This document shows positions 16,621 to 25,905 of a stretch of DNA of 64,000 nucleotides, piece after piece; the first letter of the stretch is position 1, and every line of letters begins with the position of its first letter. The DNA is taken from contig NZ_JQKJ01000015.1 in assembly GCF_000745975.1 (NCBI RefSeq), positions 1 to 64,000 on the forward strand. The letters are read 5' to 3'. Under the pieces are notes generated by a model, which did not search any database, was not told the DNA's origin, and saw only the letters and a program-made list of their open reading frames with translations. The position numbers and the translations under genes were made by a program. This DNA is from Desulfobacter vibrioformis DSM 8776. GTDB lineage: Bacteria; Desulfobacterota; Desulfobacteria; Desulfobacterales; Desulfobacteraceae.

Positions 16621-17037
16621 ATAAATTTTAACCATTTTCTAATTTTTTTTAAGCGCGTTGATGACATGCAACACGTTGAAACATCAGCAAATTATGCATT
16701 TAAATGACGAAATTCTCTTAAAATTCAAGCGTTTCAATGTGCAATGAAGGTGTTTCAAAGTACAACAAATTGTTGACATTCGGGTGGGGTTTTAAGTTTT
16801 AAGTTTTATGTTTTAGGAAATTCCTGTTCAATTAAGAACGAGATTTTATGTGCTTGACATAAAAATCGGGCTCAAAAAGAACATAAATGGCTGCCAATGA
16901 ATAAGACCGCTAAAAAATCCATGTTTACACAGGGGTGAAACCCAATTATAATCAGCGCTCAAATTTTCAGAATGGGTTTGAATTCAATGTGATAAAGTTA
17001 AGATGTTTCATGATAAAAAAATAAAAAGGAAACAAAA
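16621..17037. other. Intergenic region between divergent TetR operon and argJ
   Basis: About 415 bp, AT-rich, with no supported gene. It contains GTTTCAA-like words (near 16726 and 16752), the repetitive TTTTAAGTTTTAAGTTTTATG around 16791-16811, two TTGACA words (16774 and 16855) without a convincing -10 box at the right spacing, and CAATGTGATAAAGTTAAGAT at 16985-17004, which matches the head of dispersed repeat A. The argJ promoter should lie here but I cannot place it. Confidence 0.6.
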
Positions 17038-18219
17038 ATGAAAGGCTTTAAATTTGCCGGAATCCGTGCCGGGATCAAAAAAAGCAAAGCCAGGGATCTC
17101 GGGCTGATTTATGCTGAAAAGCCTGTTTTTGCCGCCGCATTGTTTACGCGGAACCAGGTGGTTGCCGCCCCTGTTATTCTTGGCAGGAAAATTATGGAAA
17201 AGGGCCTGCTCCAGGCCGTGCTGGTCAATTCAGGTAATGCCAACTGCTTTACCGGCGAACAGGGGGTGGCCGATGCAAAACAATGCGTTGAACTTGTGGC
17301 CAAAGCCCTTAACATTGATCCTGACCATGTTATTGCCTCTTCCACCGGGGTGATCGGCGCGCCGCTGCCCATGGACAAATTTGAGACAGGGATCCCCGAA
17401 GCTGTGGCGTGCCTTGATTCTGGTACCCTTGAAGATTTTGCCAAAGCCATACTCACCACAGATACCTGCACCAAAATTGTATCCTGTCAGGGAAAAACCA
17501 TCACATCCGGGGATGAAAAAAGCTTTACCATTACAGGGGTAGCCAAAGGTTCCGGTATGATCAGGCCGGACATGGCCACCATGCTGGCCTATGTATTTAC
17601 CGATGCAGATATTTCAAGCAGCCTGCTCAAACAGGCTTTGACCCATGCCGCCTCCCGCTCCTTTAACCGGATTACGGTTGACGGAGATACCAGCACCAAT
17701 GACACCCTCGTGTGTATGGCTAACGGGGCCGGGCAGGCAGTGATCGACAATGATGGCGCCTTTGGGGCCTTCCAGGCTGTTTTAGATGAGGTTTGCTATG
17801 CGCTTGCCAAAATGATTGTCAAAGACGGGGAGGGTGCCACAAAGCTTGCTTCAATCACGGTCCAGGGGGCACTGACCCGGCAGGATGCGTTTGCAGCGGC
17901 CGAAGCCATTGCCCATTCCCCCCTTGTCAAAACCGCCATTTACGGCCAGGACCCCAACTGGGGCCGGATCACGGCGGCAGCCGGAAGATCCGGGGCCACG
18001 GTGGACCAGAATAAAATGGATTTGTATTTTGATGATGTCCTGCTGGTTCAAAACGGACAGTGGCAGGGCAAAGCGTCGGAAAAGAAAGCTGCGGACATCA
18101 TGAAGCAGGATGAAATCAGCATTGTTTTGGATCTCAATCTCGGAGACGGCCAGGACCAGTTCCTGTTCTGCGACTTCAGTGAAAACTATGTCAAAATCAA
18201 CGCAGATTACAGATCCTGA
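17038..18219 (+). CDS. argJ: Bifunctional glutamate N-acetyltransferase / amino-acid acetyltransferase
   Basis: ArgJ recycles the acetyl group from N-acetylornithine to glutamate in arginine biosynthesis. A 393-residue Ntn-hydrolase-like protein with the self-cleavage and nucleophile site at the threonine of DMATMLAYVFTDA; other landmarks are LVNSGNANCFTG, ASTGVIG-type SSTGVIGAPLP, KGSGMIRP and GQDPNWGRI. Complete length. AAAGGAAAC precedes the ATG. The pseudouridine synthase gene starts within its last 32 bases, implying co-transcription. No other arg gene is nearby. Confidence 0.95.
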   Translation: MKGFKFAGIRAGIKKSKARDLGLIYAEKPVFAAALFTRNQVVAAPVILGRKIMEKGLLQAVLVNSGNANCFTGEQGVADAKQCVELVAKALNIDPDHVIASSTGVIGAPLPMDKFETGIPEAVACLDSGTLEDFAKAILTTDTCTKIVSCQGKTITSGDEKSFTITGVAKGSGMIRPDMATMLAYVFTDADISSSLLKQALTHAASRSFNRITVDGDTSTNDTLVCMANGAGQAVIDNDGAFGAFQAVLDEVCYALAKMIVKDGEGATKLASITVQGALTRQDAFAAAEAIAHSPLVKTAIYGQDPNWGRITAAAGRSGATVDQNKMDLYFDDVLLVQNGQWQGKASEKKAADIMKQDEISIVLDLNLGDGQDQFLFCDFSENYVKINADYRS

Positions 18220-18931
18220 AACAGCCCAGGGTATCCGCCTGCAGAAAATTTTAGCCCATTGCGGGGTTTGTTCGCGCAGGAAGGCCGAGACGCTTATCCT
18301 TGACGGCAGGGTCACTGTGAACGGAAGCGTTGTAAACTCGCTTGGCACACGGGGTGATCCGGCAAAGGACCGCATCTGTGTTGACGGTAAATCTGTTCAA
18401 TTCAATAAAAATGAAGACGTCAGCCATACCTATATTGCCGTAAACAAACCCAAAGGGGTGGTTACAACCTGTGCCCAGAAAAATGCAAAAATTATCCTGG
18501 ACCTTGTGCCGGTAAAAAAAAGAGTCTATCCCGTGGGGCGGCTGGATAAAGATTCAGTGGGTCTTGTTTTGCTGACAGATGACGGTGACCTGCACAACCG
18601 GTTATCCCATCCCTCCCATGACCATGAAAAAGAGTATCTGGTGTTTACGGTACAGCCTGTCAGTGACCCGGATCTTTCTGCCATGGCCCAGGGCATGGTT
18701 ATAGACGGAAAAAAAACCCGGCAGGCCAGGGTCTGCAGGGTTTCTGAAAACGGATTTAAAATTGTTTTAAAGCAGGGGTTAAACCGCCAGATCAGGAAAA
18801 TGGTGGGCAAAACCGGCAATCAGGTGGCCATGCTCAAACGGATTCGCATGGCCAATATCCACCTTGGCAGTCTGCCCCCGGGCAAGTGGCGATATCTCAC
18901 CGAAAAAGAGGTGAAAAAACTAACACAGTGA
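18188..18931 (+). CDS. Pseudouridine synthase, RluB/RsuA family
   Basis: Isomerises a uridine in rRNA. N-terminal S4 RNA-binding domain (RLQKILAHCGVCSRRKAE), then the catalytic domain with the active aspartate in VGRLDKDSVGL (the usual threonine is a serine) and GLNRQIRKMV near the end. Length 247 is normal for RsuA/RluB. The ATG at 18188 lies inside argJ and fits the S4 start; longer in-frame versions read through argJ and have no homology. The 3' end overlaps the convergent trpS gene by 12 bp. Which rRNA position is modified cannot be told. Confidence 0.9.
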   Translation: MSKSTQITDPETAQGIRLQKILAHCGVCSRRKAETLILDGRVTVNGSVVNSLGTRGDPAKDRICVDGKSVQFNKNEDVSHTYIAVNKPKGVVTTCAQKNAKIILDLVPVKKRVYPVGRLDKDSVGLVLLTDDGDLHNRLSHPSHDHEKEYLVFTVQPVSDPDLSAMAQGMVIDGKKTRQARVCRVSENGFKIVLKQGLNRQIRKMVGKTGNQVAMLKRIRMANIHLGSLPPGKWRYLTEKEVKKLTQ

Positions 18932-19930
18932 TTGAATACCAACACTCTTTCTAACTTTATCCAGGAAGGGTACGGAATATTCCCTGGCCCGAACCGCCCC
19001 TTTTTTCAAAATATCTTCAATCTCTTTGGGATTCGCCATCAGCTCTTGGTACCGCTGTCTGGGTTCCTTTAAAATATCATTGATGTATTCAAACAACTCC
19101 TGTTTCATGGTCCCCCAGGCAATGCCCTCCCTGTACCGCCGGGCCAGGTCTTTTGTCTGTTCCTGTGTGGCAAAGGCCCGGTAAATTGAAAACAGGGTAC
19201 AAGTATCAGGATCTTTGGGTTCATCGGGCCCCAGGGAATTGGTCTGGATCTTCATGATCATTTTGCGCAGCCGCTTTTCCGTATCAAACAGCGGAATAAA
19301 GTTGTTGTAGCTTTTGCTCATTTTGCGTCCGTCAAGGCCTGAAAGCACGGCTGCGGTTTCATCCACAACCACCTCGGGCAGCACAAATAACTCCGTGTAC
19401 ATATGATTGAATCTTGCGGCAATATCCCTTGTCATTTCAAGGTGCTGGATCTGATCCTTGCCCACGGGCACCTTGGCGGCATTGAACATGAGAATGTCTG
19501 CTGCCATGAGAATGGGATAGGAAAAAAGGCCCATGGTGACGCCCTGGTCCGGATCTTTTCTCTCCTGTTCCTCGTTTTCCTGGACAGCCGCCTTGTATGC
19601 ATGGGCACGGTTCATCAGTCCCTTGGCCGTTGAACAGGTCAGAATCCAGGTAAGTTCCGGAATTTCCGGAATATCAGACTGCCGGTAAAATACACAATTA
19701 TTGTAATCCAACCCCAGGGCAATCCAGGCCGCTGCAATTTCAAGGGTGGATACCTTTCGTTTTTCCGGATCATGATTTTTTATCAGGGAGTGGTAATCTG
19801 CCAGAAAATAATAGGAGGTCAGGTCCGGATTTTTGCTGGATTCAACAGCCGGACGGATGGCACCCACATAATTGCCAAGGTGGGGCGTGCCCGAGGTGGT
19901 AATACCGGTTAAAAAGTCTGCGTTTTTCAT
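18920..19930 (-). CDS. trpS: Tryptophanyl-tRNA synthetase
   Basis: Class Ic aminoacyl-tRNA synthetase charging tRNA-Trp. The N-terminal signature TSGTPHLGNYVGAI corresponds to the HIGH motif, and GRKMSKSYNN is the KMSKS loop. 336 residues, full length. PVGKDQIQHLEMTRDIA is typical of TrpRS. Convergent with, and overlapping by 12 bp, the pseudouridine synthase gene, so no terminator separates them. Nothing unusual otherwise. Confidence 0.95.
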   Translation of the reverse strand: MKNADFLTGITTSGTPHLGNYVGAIRPAVESSKNPDLTSYYFLADYHSLIKNHDPEKRKVSTLEIAAAWIALGLDYNNCVFYRQSDIPEIPELTWILTCSTAKGLMNRAHAYKAAVQENEEQERKDPDQGVTMGLFSYPILMAADILMFNAAKVPVGKDQIQHLEMTRDIAARFNHMYTELFVLPEVVVDETAAVLSGLDGRKMSKSYNNFIPLFDTEKRLRKMIMKIQTNSLGPDEPKDPDTCTLFSIYRAFATQEQTKDLARRYREGIAWGTMKQELFEYINDILKEPRQRYQELMANPKEIEDILKKGAVRAREYSVPFLDKVRKSVGIQSLC

Positions 19931-20209
19931 TTATATTCCTAAAGAATGAATTAGTGTTATGCAAAAAATGGAATTACCAGAATCTTATCTTTTTTTCAAG
20001 CCACGCCTTTATTGGATATTAATTTAATCGGCGCTTGAAATCAGAGGGAATGAATTTCAACCTCGAGACATTTTTTTTTAATTGCTTTGTGATGGGCCGC
20101 CTGATATTTTTTCTGTTCATAAAGCCTCTGTGGTGTTTTTTTTGTATGTTTGGTTGCTTGAAAGTACAATGTTTATTAATAATTAAAATTGCTTATGGAA
20201 TAAAAGTCT

Positions 20210-21088
20210 ATGAAACATGATTCTGAAGGAGAAATTCCGCTGATTTTCTTAATCGGCCCTCCCGGATCTGGAAAAAGCAGCCTAGGCAAAAAAGCATGTC
20301 AAAATCTTGAGTTGCGGTTTGTCGATTTGTCCAGTCCCGAAATTAACGACCAATCGTTGTTGTCGCAAAAGGAAATCCTTACGGAGGTTATTAAGAAACA
20401 ATCTGCGGATGTAATCGCTCTGCCTTGGTCACTTCAAGAAGACAAAAAAGTACAAAAATTAGCCCGACGTTCCGGGGTGTTGTTACTTTTATGGGCGCAT
20501 CCGCTTGATATGCAGGCCCGGTCAGGTCATCCGGATCTTCTTTTTACCCCTTCGCCAAGAATCAAAACCAAGGGTGGCTTTGGGCGTAACGGCACTGGAT
20601 GTCGTGAATTTCGCAAATTGGATAATGTTGCCGATGAAGTCCTGATATTGGTAGGCAGTTCTTTTGATGAGGCAGTTGATAAACTCAAGGAGTATATTTT
20701 CAGTATTGGTGAGGAAAGCTCAGGGACTCCCATGGTTCGTGCCAAATTGAGTCATTTGGTAGATGATTGGCACCAGGATTATGACATCAGTAAAGATATC
20801 GTCAATATTATTGTGGATGCCATGGCTCGTTATATACTTTATCTTCGATCTGATGGAAAATCATCTCGTACGCTTTCGGGTGTTTATAGCGATTTGGAAG
20901 CCGCCGGTATGTTGGTCATAGGCTACGACTATCCCACGCAAGCAAAGGCGAAAGAAATACTCAATTTTTTTTCTGAGCCACCTTGGACGATTGAATTTAA
21001 AAGAAAATTTTCCGATTCGCCCAATGACATCGCCCGATATGAACGCAACTTAAAGGGATTTGCCCGTTTCCTGAAAAATACTAAATAA
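20210..21088 (+). CDS. Shikimate-kinase-like P-loop protein with unknown C-terminal domain
   Basis: A 292-residue protein. Residues 8-165 form a small-molecule-kinase-like P-loop fold: Walker A GPPGSGKSSLGKK, followed by FVDLSSPEI and a lid-like RTKGGFGRNGTGCREF segment. This resembles shikimate kinase, but the substrate residues are not convincingly present. Residues about 175-292 (DDWHQDYD.., YILYLRSDGKSSRTLSGVYSDLEAAG, ARYERNLKGFARFL) are an all-helical domain I do not recognise firmly. It is reminiscent of the SAM-like core-binding domain of tyrosine recombinases, without a catalytic part. It converges on the Lon-like gene 70 bp away. Function unknown; preceded by ~280 bp without a gene. 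Confidence 0.7.
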   Translation: MKHDSEGEIPLIFLIGPPGSGKSSLGKKACQNLELRFVDLSSPEINDQSLLSQKEILTEVIKKQSADVIALPWSLQEDKKVQKLARRSGVLLLLWAHPLDMQARSGHPDLLFTPSPRIKTKGGFGRNGTGCREFRKLDNVADEVLILVGSSFDEAVDKLKEYIFSIGEESSGTPMVRAKLSHLVDDWHQDYDISKDIVNIIVDAMARYILYLRSDGKSSRTLSGVYSDLEAAGMLVIGYDYPTQAKAKEILNFFSEPPWTIEFKRKFSDSPNDIARYERNLKGFARFLKNTK

Positions 21089-21158
21089 AATTAGTAAGTT
21101 GAAATATGATTGTACCGTATTTTCAAAAAAACTTCCGGGCCGAACATTGGGGATTCCC

Positions 21159-24100
21159 TTAATTTGTTTTAATATAGGTTTGAAATATTTTTTCATGGGA
21201 AATATATTTTTCCCGGCCAGGATCCTGGAGATAAAACCCGATGGCGTTGACCCGTTTGAGAATTTCGTTTTCGGCCCGTATTCTCATCATCTTTTTGGTC
21301 TGGATAATATTTTCTTTCAGATTATCCGTGTTTTCAGCGTCATAGTATCTTTCCGTCTTGTATTTTATTCTCTTTTCAATTAAGTCTTCGCGCATCTTAT
21401 TATGGGCCTCATCCAGGAACAGAACCTCTGGCATGAGGTCGGCAAAATGGGTTACGGCAATAATATCCTTGTCACGCTGCCAGTAGCCGATAAGAAATTC
21501 AGGCTCAAGATCCTCATAGTTCTGCAGCGGCATGTACATCCGCCTAAGATACAGCAGCACTTTTTCCGTTTTTTTCCGATGCCCGCCGATGATAACCGAA
21601 CCGCCGATTTCGTCCTTTTTAACCCCTTTGGTCCAGGGGGCCCCGGTGATGCCAAAGTCAATGCAAAGGGGAATCTGAAGCAAGACCGACATGGTGTTCA
21701 GGGCCAGGGCATACCCTGCTGACGGTCCGCCCACGTTGTAAGATGCGGATAACAGCTGGTGATGGATGGAATACCGCTGGAGGAAATCCCCGAACAGCCA
21801 GGGGATGCTGATATCCGGGCACAGGTTCTGGATATAGTTTTTCACCATGGTCAGGGCCTCCTGGGCCGACTGATTGGTCATTTTTACGGCCATGTCCATC
21901 TGGGCGGTCTGGGCCGAAGGCGTGGCCACGGCCCCGGTTACAATGATCGGCGCGTTTTCAACCCTGCCGGTCAGGCTGGTGGCAATGGGCAACAGCATTC
22001 CGGTCATGTCATTGGCTCCCACGCCAATAATAAAACCGACCTGGGGTTCCTGGCTCAGTTCGGTTTGTAAAAATTCGTTGAGCTGGATGGATCCTTTGCG
22101 CGTGGGACTTTGGGAAATTTCCCTTCTGGCGGATTCCAGGTGGGCCACAACAATGGGATAATCCTGTTCCCGGGTAATATGGTTCACACTTTCCAGGATC
22201 TTGTCGTAATGCTCCACAAAATTTTTCAGATCGTTTTTGATTTTGGATTTGATCAGGGGCGGGGCTTTAAGGGCATCAAGAATCCCCAGGACGGTTTTGA
22301 AATTAAGTTTGACAAAGTTATATTTTTCATCCCGGGTTGAGGATTTGAGATCCCGAAGTTTGAGCAGCACTTTAAACTCGGTGCTGCAAAGGGCAATGGC
22401 CTTTTGGGTAAATGATGTGTAGTCTGCCGGGGTATTGCAGATCCCCTGGGCTGTCTCTATAATTTTTTCCACCTCAAATTTTCGTTGGTGGGGAACATGT
22501 TCAAACTGCTTTTTGATGATTTCAAAAACATCCTTTTGCCGCATGTGTCCTGATATTTCAAGCGTTTTCAATCTTTTAGACCGGATCAGGGCAGGGTCCA
22601 GGATATCCAGACGGTTGGTGGTTAAGACGGTAAATACCTTATTCAAAGGGATTTCTCCGTCAATGATATTTAAAAATTTGTTGGTCAGGGCATCCGAAGG
22701 GTGGCCTCCGGTAGCGCTTCGTTTGGGGGCAAGCGCATCTCCCTCGTCAAAAAAGATCACCGTGGGGGCGATCATTTTTGCGATATCATACACTTTTTCA
22801 AGATTGGATACGGCGCCGTGCACAGGACTTGACGGATCCTGGAGAGCCGAGGGGCTTGTTGCAATATCATGGACCTGGGGATTGGAAGAAAGCCAGGTTC
22901 TGACCAGATAGGTTTTACCCGATCCCGGCGGGCCTGTGAGGACCACGCCTTTGTCTTCGCTGACCCCGTAATGAAAACAGTTGTTGGCCATCTCGGAGAA
23001 CTTATCCTTGATATCGCCCACATACGCCTCCCAGTTCAGGTTCCGGTCCATCTGGTCAACCACTTTGTCGTAAAGTTCGCCATACACATTTTTGGCCACC
23101 AGCTGGAAAGCCTGCCGGATCAGGACGGCATCATCCAGAAATTGAAGGACAAAATCCCCCTGTATGTTGATGATTGATTCAATGAGCTTTCTAACGTAAG
23201 CCGGGGTAATTTTCAGGCTTCTTTCCCTGAAAATGGCATAAATTTTATCTGCGGCATGGTCCAGTTGTTCCGAGTCCGGCTTAAATCTGGTGGGAATCTG
23301 GTAGCGCCGGATTTCAAGGATGATGATTTTTTTTAAGTTTTCCCGGTTCATCCAGTATTTTGAAATGTCGATGATCACGCCTTTTTCAACAAATCTGCGG
23401 TAGATGGCCGCGTCAAACCGGTGGGTCTGGTCACTGGTGGCAATAATAAAGCAGTCCCGTCTTCCGTCAATGATTTCGTCCAGGATAATGTTGGAGGTGT
23501 CAATCAGGGTCCTTTGCTGTTTTTCCACGCCATCACTTCCGCCTCCGGACCCGGACCCTGATTTTCCAAATGCCGAATGGGCCTCTTCAATGTGCCGGAT
23601 TGACGTGACCCTGGGATGGCCCATGGCCCGCTTAAAATAGTTGCCCGGTTCTCCTGACAGGGCGGTCTGGTAATCATTGGGCGTGATAACGGACATGTCC
23701 ACTAAAATACCTAACTCTTCAAAATCCGTCAGATTGTTCATGATCCGTTTTCTAAAGATCCGTTTAAGAATGGGGATTTTTGCCAGACGCAGATAAAAGT
23801 CGGTTTTCTTTTTTTTTGCGATCTGCATGGCAAACTCAGGGTCCACATCCTCAAGCTGGGTAAACAGGCTGTATTCACCTAAAATTTCGTTCTTCTTTTT
23901 TCGCCAGTCCACCGTGGGAATCACTTCGTTTCTAAATACCACTTTTTCAAGGGCTTCTCTTGCCGTAGCGCTTTTCCCCGAACCCGAAGTCCCTTCAATG
24001 AGCACGATGGGGGCTTTAGGAACATCCGGGTCTTCCAGGTGTTCTTTTCTGATATGAGCTTTGTAAATTTTTTCAAAGATTGTTTCTAACTCCACGGGGA

Positions 24101-24482
24101 CATGAAGGTCGGTCAGTTCTCTGTCCAGAACTGCGATAAGGTAATGGTATTCAGCCTTTGAAAGTTCTTTTTCAATGATCCTGTTCCAGGAGGCCGCAGG
24201 ATTGGTTTCCCCTGAATATAAAAATCTTTTTTTCCAGTCTGTCAGAATCTGGGGGTTATTGAGGACATTCATCCGTTTTTGTTTTCTTTTCATGAAAAAG
24301 GCAAAAAAGAAAAAATTTTTCAGCAAAGAGACCAAAGCGTTGGGCGGTCTGTACTGGTTGAGCCGGGACCTGACAAAGGCCTTGGTGTCATAGGTCCAGG
24401 TTTCCACCATGGATTCAATTTTATGAATGGCCTCTTCGGGCAGGGCAATATATTTTTTTTCTTTGGTATGTCGTTTGGCCAT
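21159..24482 (-). CDS. Tandem AAA+ protein with C-terminal Lon-like (S16) protease domain
   Basis: A 1107-residue protein. N-terminal hydrophobic patch 51-63 (LLKNFFFFAFF) followed by KRKQKR suggests membrane association. AAA module 1: Walker A GTSGSGKSAT (164-173), HIEEAH in the Walker B position, a GSGSGGGSDG linker (309-318). AAA module 2: GPPGSGKTYL (517-526), VIFFDEGDAL (575-584), sensor-1 TTNR and arginine-finger DPALIRSKRL. The C-terminal S16 domain has catalytic S921 in YNVGGPSAGYALAL; the dyad lysine region reads IGGHRKK, so the lysine would be R969 or shifted to K970. Not orthologous to LonA or LonB. Follows the SPFH gene by 83 bp with AAGGATG as RBS; probably its partner. Confidence 0.82.
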   Translation of the reverse strand: MAKRHTKEKKYIALPEEAIHKIESMVETWTYDTKAFVRSRLNQYRPPNALVSLLKNFFFFAFFMKRKQKRMNVLNNPQILTDWKKRFLYSGETNPAASWNRIIEKELSKAEYHYLIAVLDRELTDLHVPVELETIFEKIYKAHIRKEHLEDPDVPKAPIVLIEGTSGSGKSATAREALEKVVFRNEVIPTVDWRKKKNEILGEYSLFTQLEDVDPEFAMQIAKKKKTDFYLRLAKIPILKRIFRKRIMNNLTDFEELGILVDMSVITPNDYQTALSGEPGNYFKRAMGHPRVTSIRHIEEAHSAFGKSGSGSGGGSDGVEKQQRTLIDTSNIILDEIIDGRRDCFIIATSDQTHRFDAAIYRRFVEKGVIIDISKYWMNRENLKKIIILEIRRYQIPTRFKPDSEQLDHAADKIYAIFRERSLKITPAYVRKLIESIINIQGDFVLQFLDDAVLIRQAFQLVAKNVYGELYDKVVDQMDRNLNWEAYVGDIKDKFSEMANNCFHYGVSEDKGVVLTGPPGSGKTYLVRTWLSSNPQVHDIATSPSALQDPSSPVHGAVSNLEKVYDIAKMIAPTVIFFDEGDALAPKRSATGGHPSDALTNKFLNIIDGEIPLNKVFTVLTTNRLDILDPALIRSKRLKTLEISGHMRQKDVFEIIKKQFEHVPHQRKFEVEKIIETAQGICNTPADYTSFTQKAIALCSTEFKVLLKLRDLKSSTRDEKYNFVKLNFKTVLGILDALKAPPLIKSKIKNDLKNFVEHYDKILESVNHITREQDYPIVVAHLESARREISQSPTRKGSIQLNEFLQTELSQEPQVGFIIGVGANDMTGMLLPIATSLTGRVENAPIIVTGAVATPSAQTAQMDMAVKMTNQSAQEALTMVKNYIQNLCPDISIPWLFGDFLQRYSIHHQLLSASYNVGGPSAGYALALNTMSVLLQIPLCIDFGITGAPWTKGVKKDEIGGSVIIGGHRKKTEKVLLYLRRMYMPLQNYEDLEPEFLIGYWQRDKDIIAVTHFADLMPEVLFLDEAHNKMREDLIEKRIKYKTERYYDAENTDNLKENIIQTKKMMRIRAENEILKRVNAIGFYLQDPGREKYISHEKIFQTYIKTN

Positions 24483-24565
24483 TTATTCATCCTTACGCAT
24501 GGGTTAGATGTTCATTGAGAACTGTCCAGGCTACTTTATTTATACCCCCTTTGCAGGATATAAGT

Positions 24566-25501
24566 CTAATCTGAAACTGTGCTGTCTGCCGGGGAGGGCA
24601 GGGTGATTGCAGGGGGCTTTCCGCCGTCATGGAGTACAAAGGTTTTCTGGTTTGATTCGTTCTTTTCGTAGGCGGTGGCCCATTTTTGCTGGGTAAGAAA
24701 TTCAAACAAATCCGGGTTGACCCGTTGACCGTCCCGGCCGCCCAATGCAATATGGAGTGATTGAATGCCGTCAAGGTAGGCTTTGTAAAGTTTTTTAATC
24801 CTCTGGGCTTCCTGATCAGCGGCATAGTTGTCTGCCTCTGCGATGAGCTGTCGCCGCTTTTTCTCTTCCGTGGCCTTCACCAGCGTGTCGCCGAACCTTG
24901 TTTCGTTGAGAACAAAACTGACCACCTCAATGCCGTACTTTACTTCAAGGGTGGGGCCGTTTTTATTGATGGGCCGGTTTTTCAATGCATGAAAGATCTC
25001 TTCTTTTATGCTCTCCCTTTCCGAGATCAACTTGTTGACCTCTTTGCCCTGCAGGATATCCTTGGCAATTCCGTCGTAATCCCCCTGAAGCAGGATTTCA
25101 GGAGACAGGTTTTCAATGCCCCAGACTTTCAAATCTTTTATCCTGAACGTCATCAAGGCAGATGTCCACAGGGCCACGTTTTCCCGGGAAATAATTTTAA
25201 TGGGTTCAGCGGCACCGCCGATGTACATGTTCTGGTTCATTAAGGGAACCTCTTTTTCCAGCCGGGTAAAGAAAGGAAGCCTGAAGTGCCAGCCCAAATC
25301 GGTGACAGCCTGCCTTTTTCCGCCAAATTGTTCGAGAATAACAGCATAGTTGAATTTGACCTTGTAGATCACCTGGGTGGAATAGACCACAGCGGCCAAA
25401 GAATAAATCAGGGTGAGGCTGACCAGTAAAAATGCCAGCCTTCTCATCATGGTAAAAAATCGGGCTCGCTGCAAAAAAATCTGAGATTGCTGCTCCTTCA
25501 T
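24566..25501 (-). CDS. SPFH/band 7 (prohibitin-like) membrane protein
   Basis: A 311-residue protein with a single N-terminal transmembrane helix (about 18-42), a band-7 domain (VIYKVKFNYAVILEQFGGKRQAV.. GWHFRLPFFTRLEKEVPL) and a charged coiled region KATEEKKRRQLIAEADNYAADQEAQ typical of prohibitin/HflK-like oligomers. AAAGGAGAC precedes the ATG. It is the first gene of a two-gene operon with the Lon-like AAA protease. SPFH proteins cage and regulate membrane proteases (HflKC with FtsH), so by analogy this one probably scaffolds the protease. The window also has a separate HflKC pair and FtsH. Confidence 0.87.
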   Translation of the reverse strand: MKEQQSQIFLQRARFFTMMRRLAFLLVSLTLIYSLAAVVYSTQVIYKVKFNYAVILEQFGGKRQAVTDLGWHFRLPFFTRLEKEVPLMNQNMYIGGAAEPIKIISRENVALWTSALMTFRIKDLKVWGIENLSPEILLQGDYDGIAKDILQGKEVNKLISERESIKEEIFHALKNRPINKNGPTLEVKYGIEVVSFVLNETRFGDTLVKATEEKKRRQLIAEADNYAADQEAQRIKKLYKAYLDGIQSLHIALGGRDGQRVNPDLFEFLTQQKWATAYEKNESNQKTFVLHDGGKPPAITLPSPADSTVSD

Positions 25502-25905
25502 ACCGTCTCCTTTGCCGTTGATTCAGCGGTTAGTGTCCGCCAGGGTTTTAGGGGGATGCCACTTTTTTAAAAAGTGTCCTGGTTCAATATTAATGTGTTA
25601 ATTTTTTGCTTATCCGTCAGTTCTGATTGCCTTTTGTGTAAAAAGAATTTTCGTCGATGCTGTTACCGCCGGCAAAAAAAAAACGGATTAATAAAGGAAT
25701 TCAAGAGTGTAAAAAATTATACAGGAAGATTTATTAATGGTCAAAAAATATTACCGATACCCATAATCAAAAACAGACATCAGCCGGATCAAGCCCGGCA
25801 TCGGGCCTAGGCAGCCGTGGTCTTTTTGAGCCCCCCGGCATGCTGTTTTGTCAAGCGGCCCTTTGCCAGCCGCCTGCTTTAGACTGTTTTACAAGCGGTA
25901 GAATT
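25502..25905. other. Intergenic region upstream of the SPFH-protease operon
   Basis: About 400 bp without a supported gene. It holds an inverted repeat CCACTTTTTTAAAAAGTG near 25559-25576 and a GC-rich stretch (25795-25905) with CAAGCGGCCC and GCCAGCCGCC words between the end of the GH130 gene and the operon start. One 78-codon frame on the plus strand lacks an RBS and similarity. The SPFH promoter must lie here; no clear -35/-10 pair was found. Confidence 0.55.

Noticed and set aside
20035-20220. 61-codon hydrophobic frame before the P-loop gene
   Set aside because: Non-ATG start, no RBS, cysteine/phenylalanine-rich from AT-rich DNA, and it overlaps the next gene.
25574-25810. 78-codon frame upstream of the SPFH operon
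   Set aside because: No Shine-Dalgarno site and no family resemblance; the region is more likely promoter or spacer DNA.
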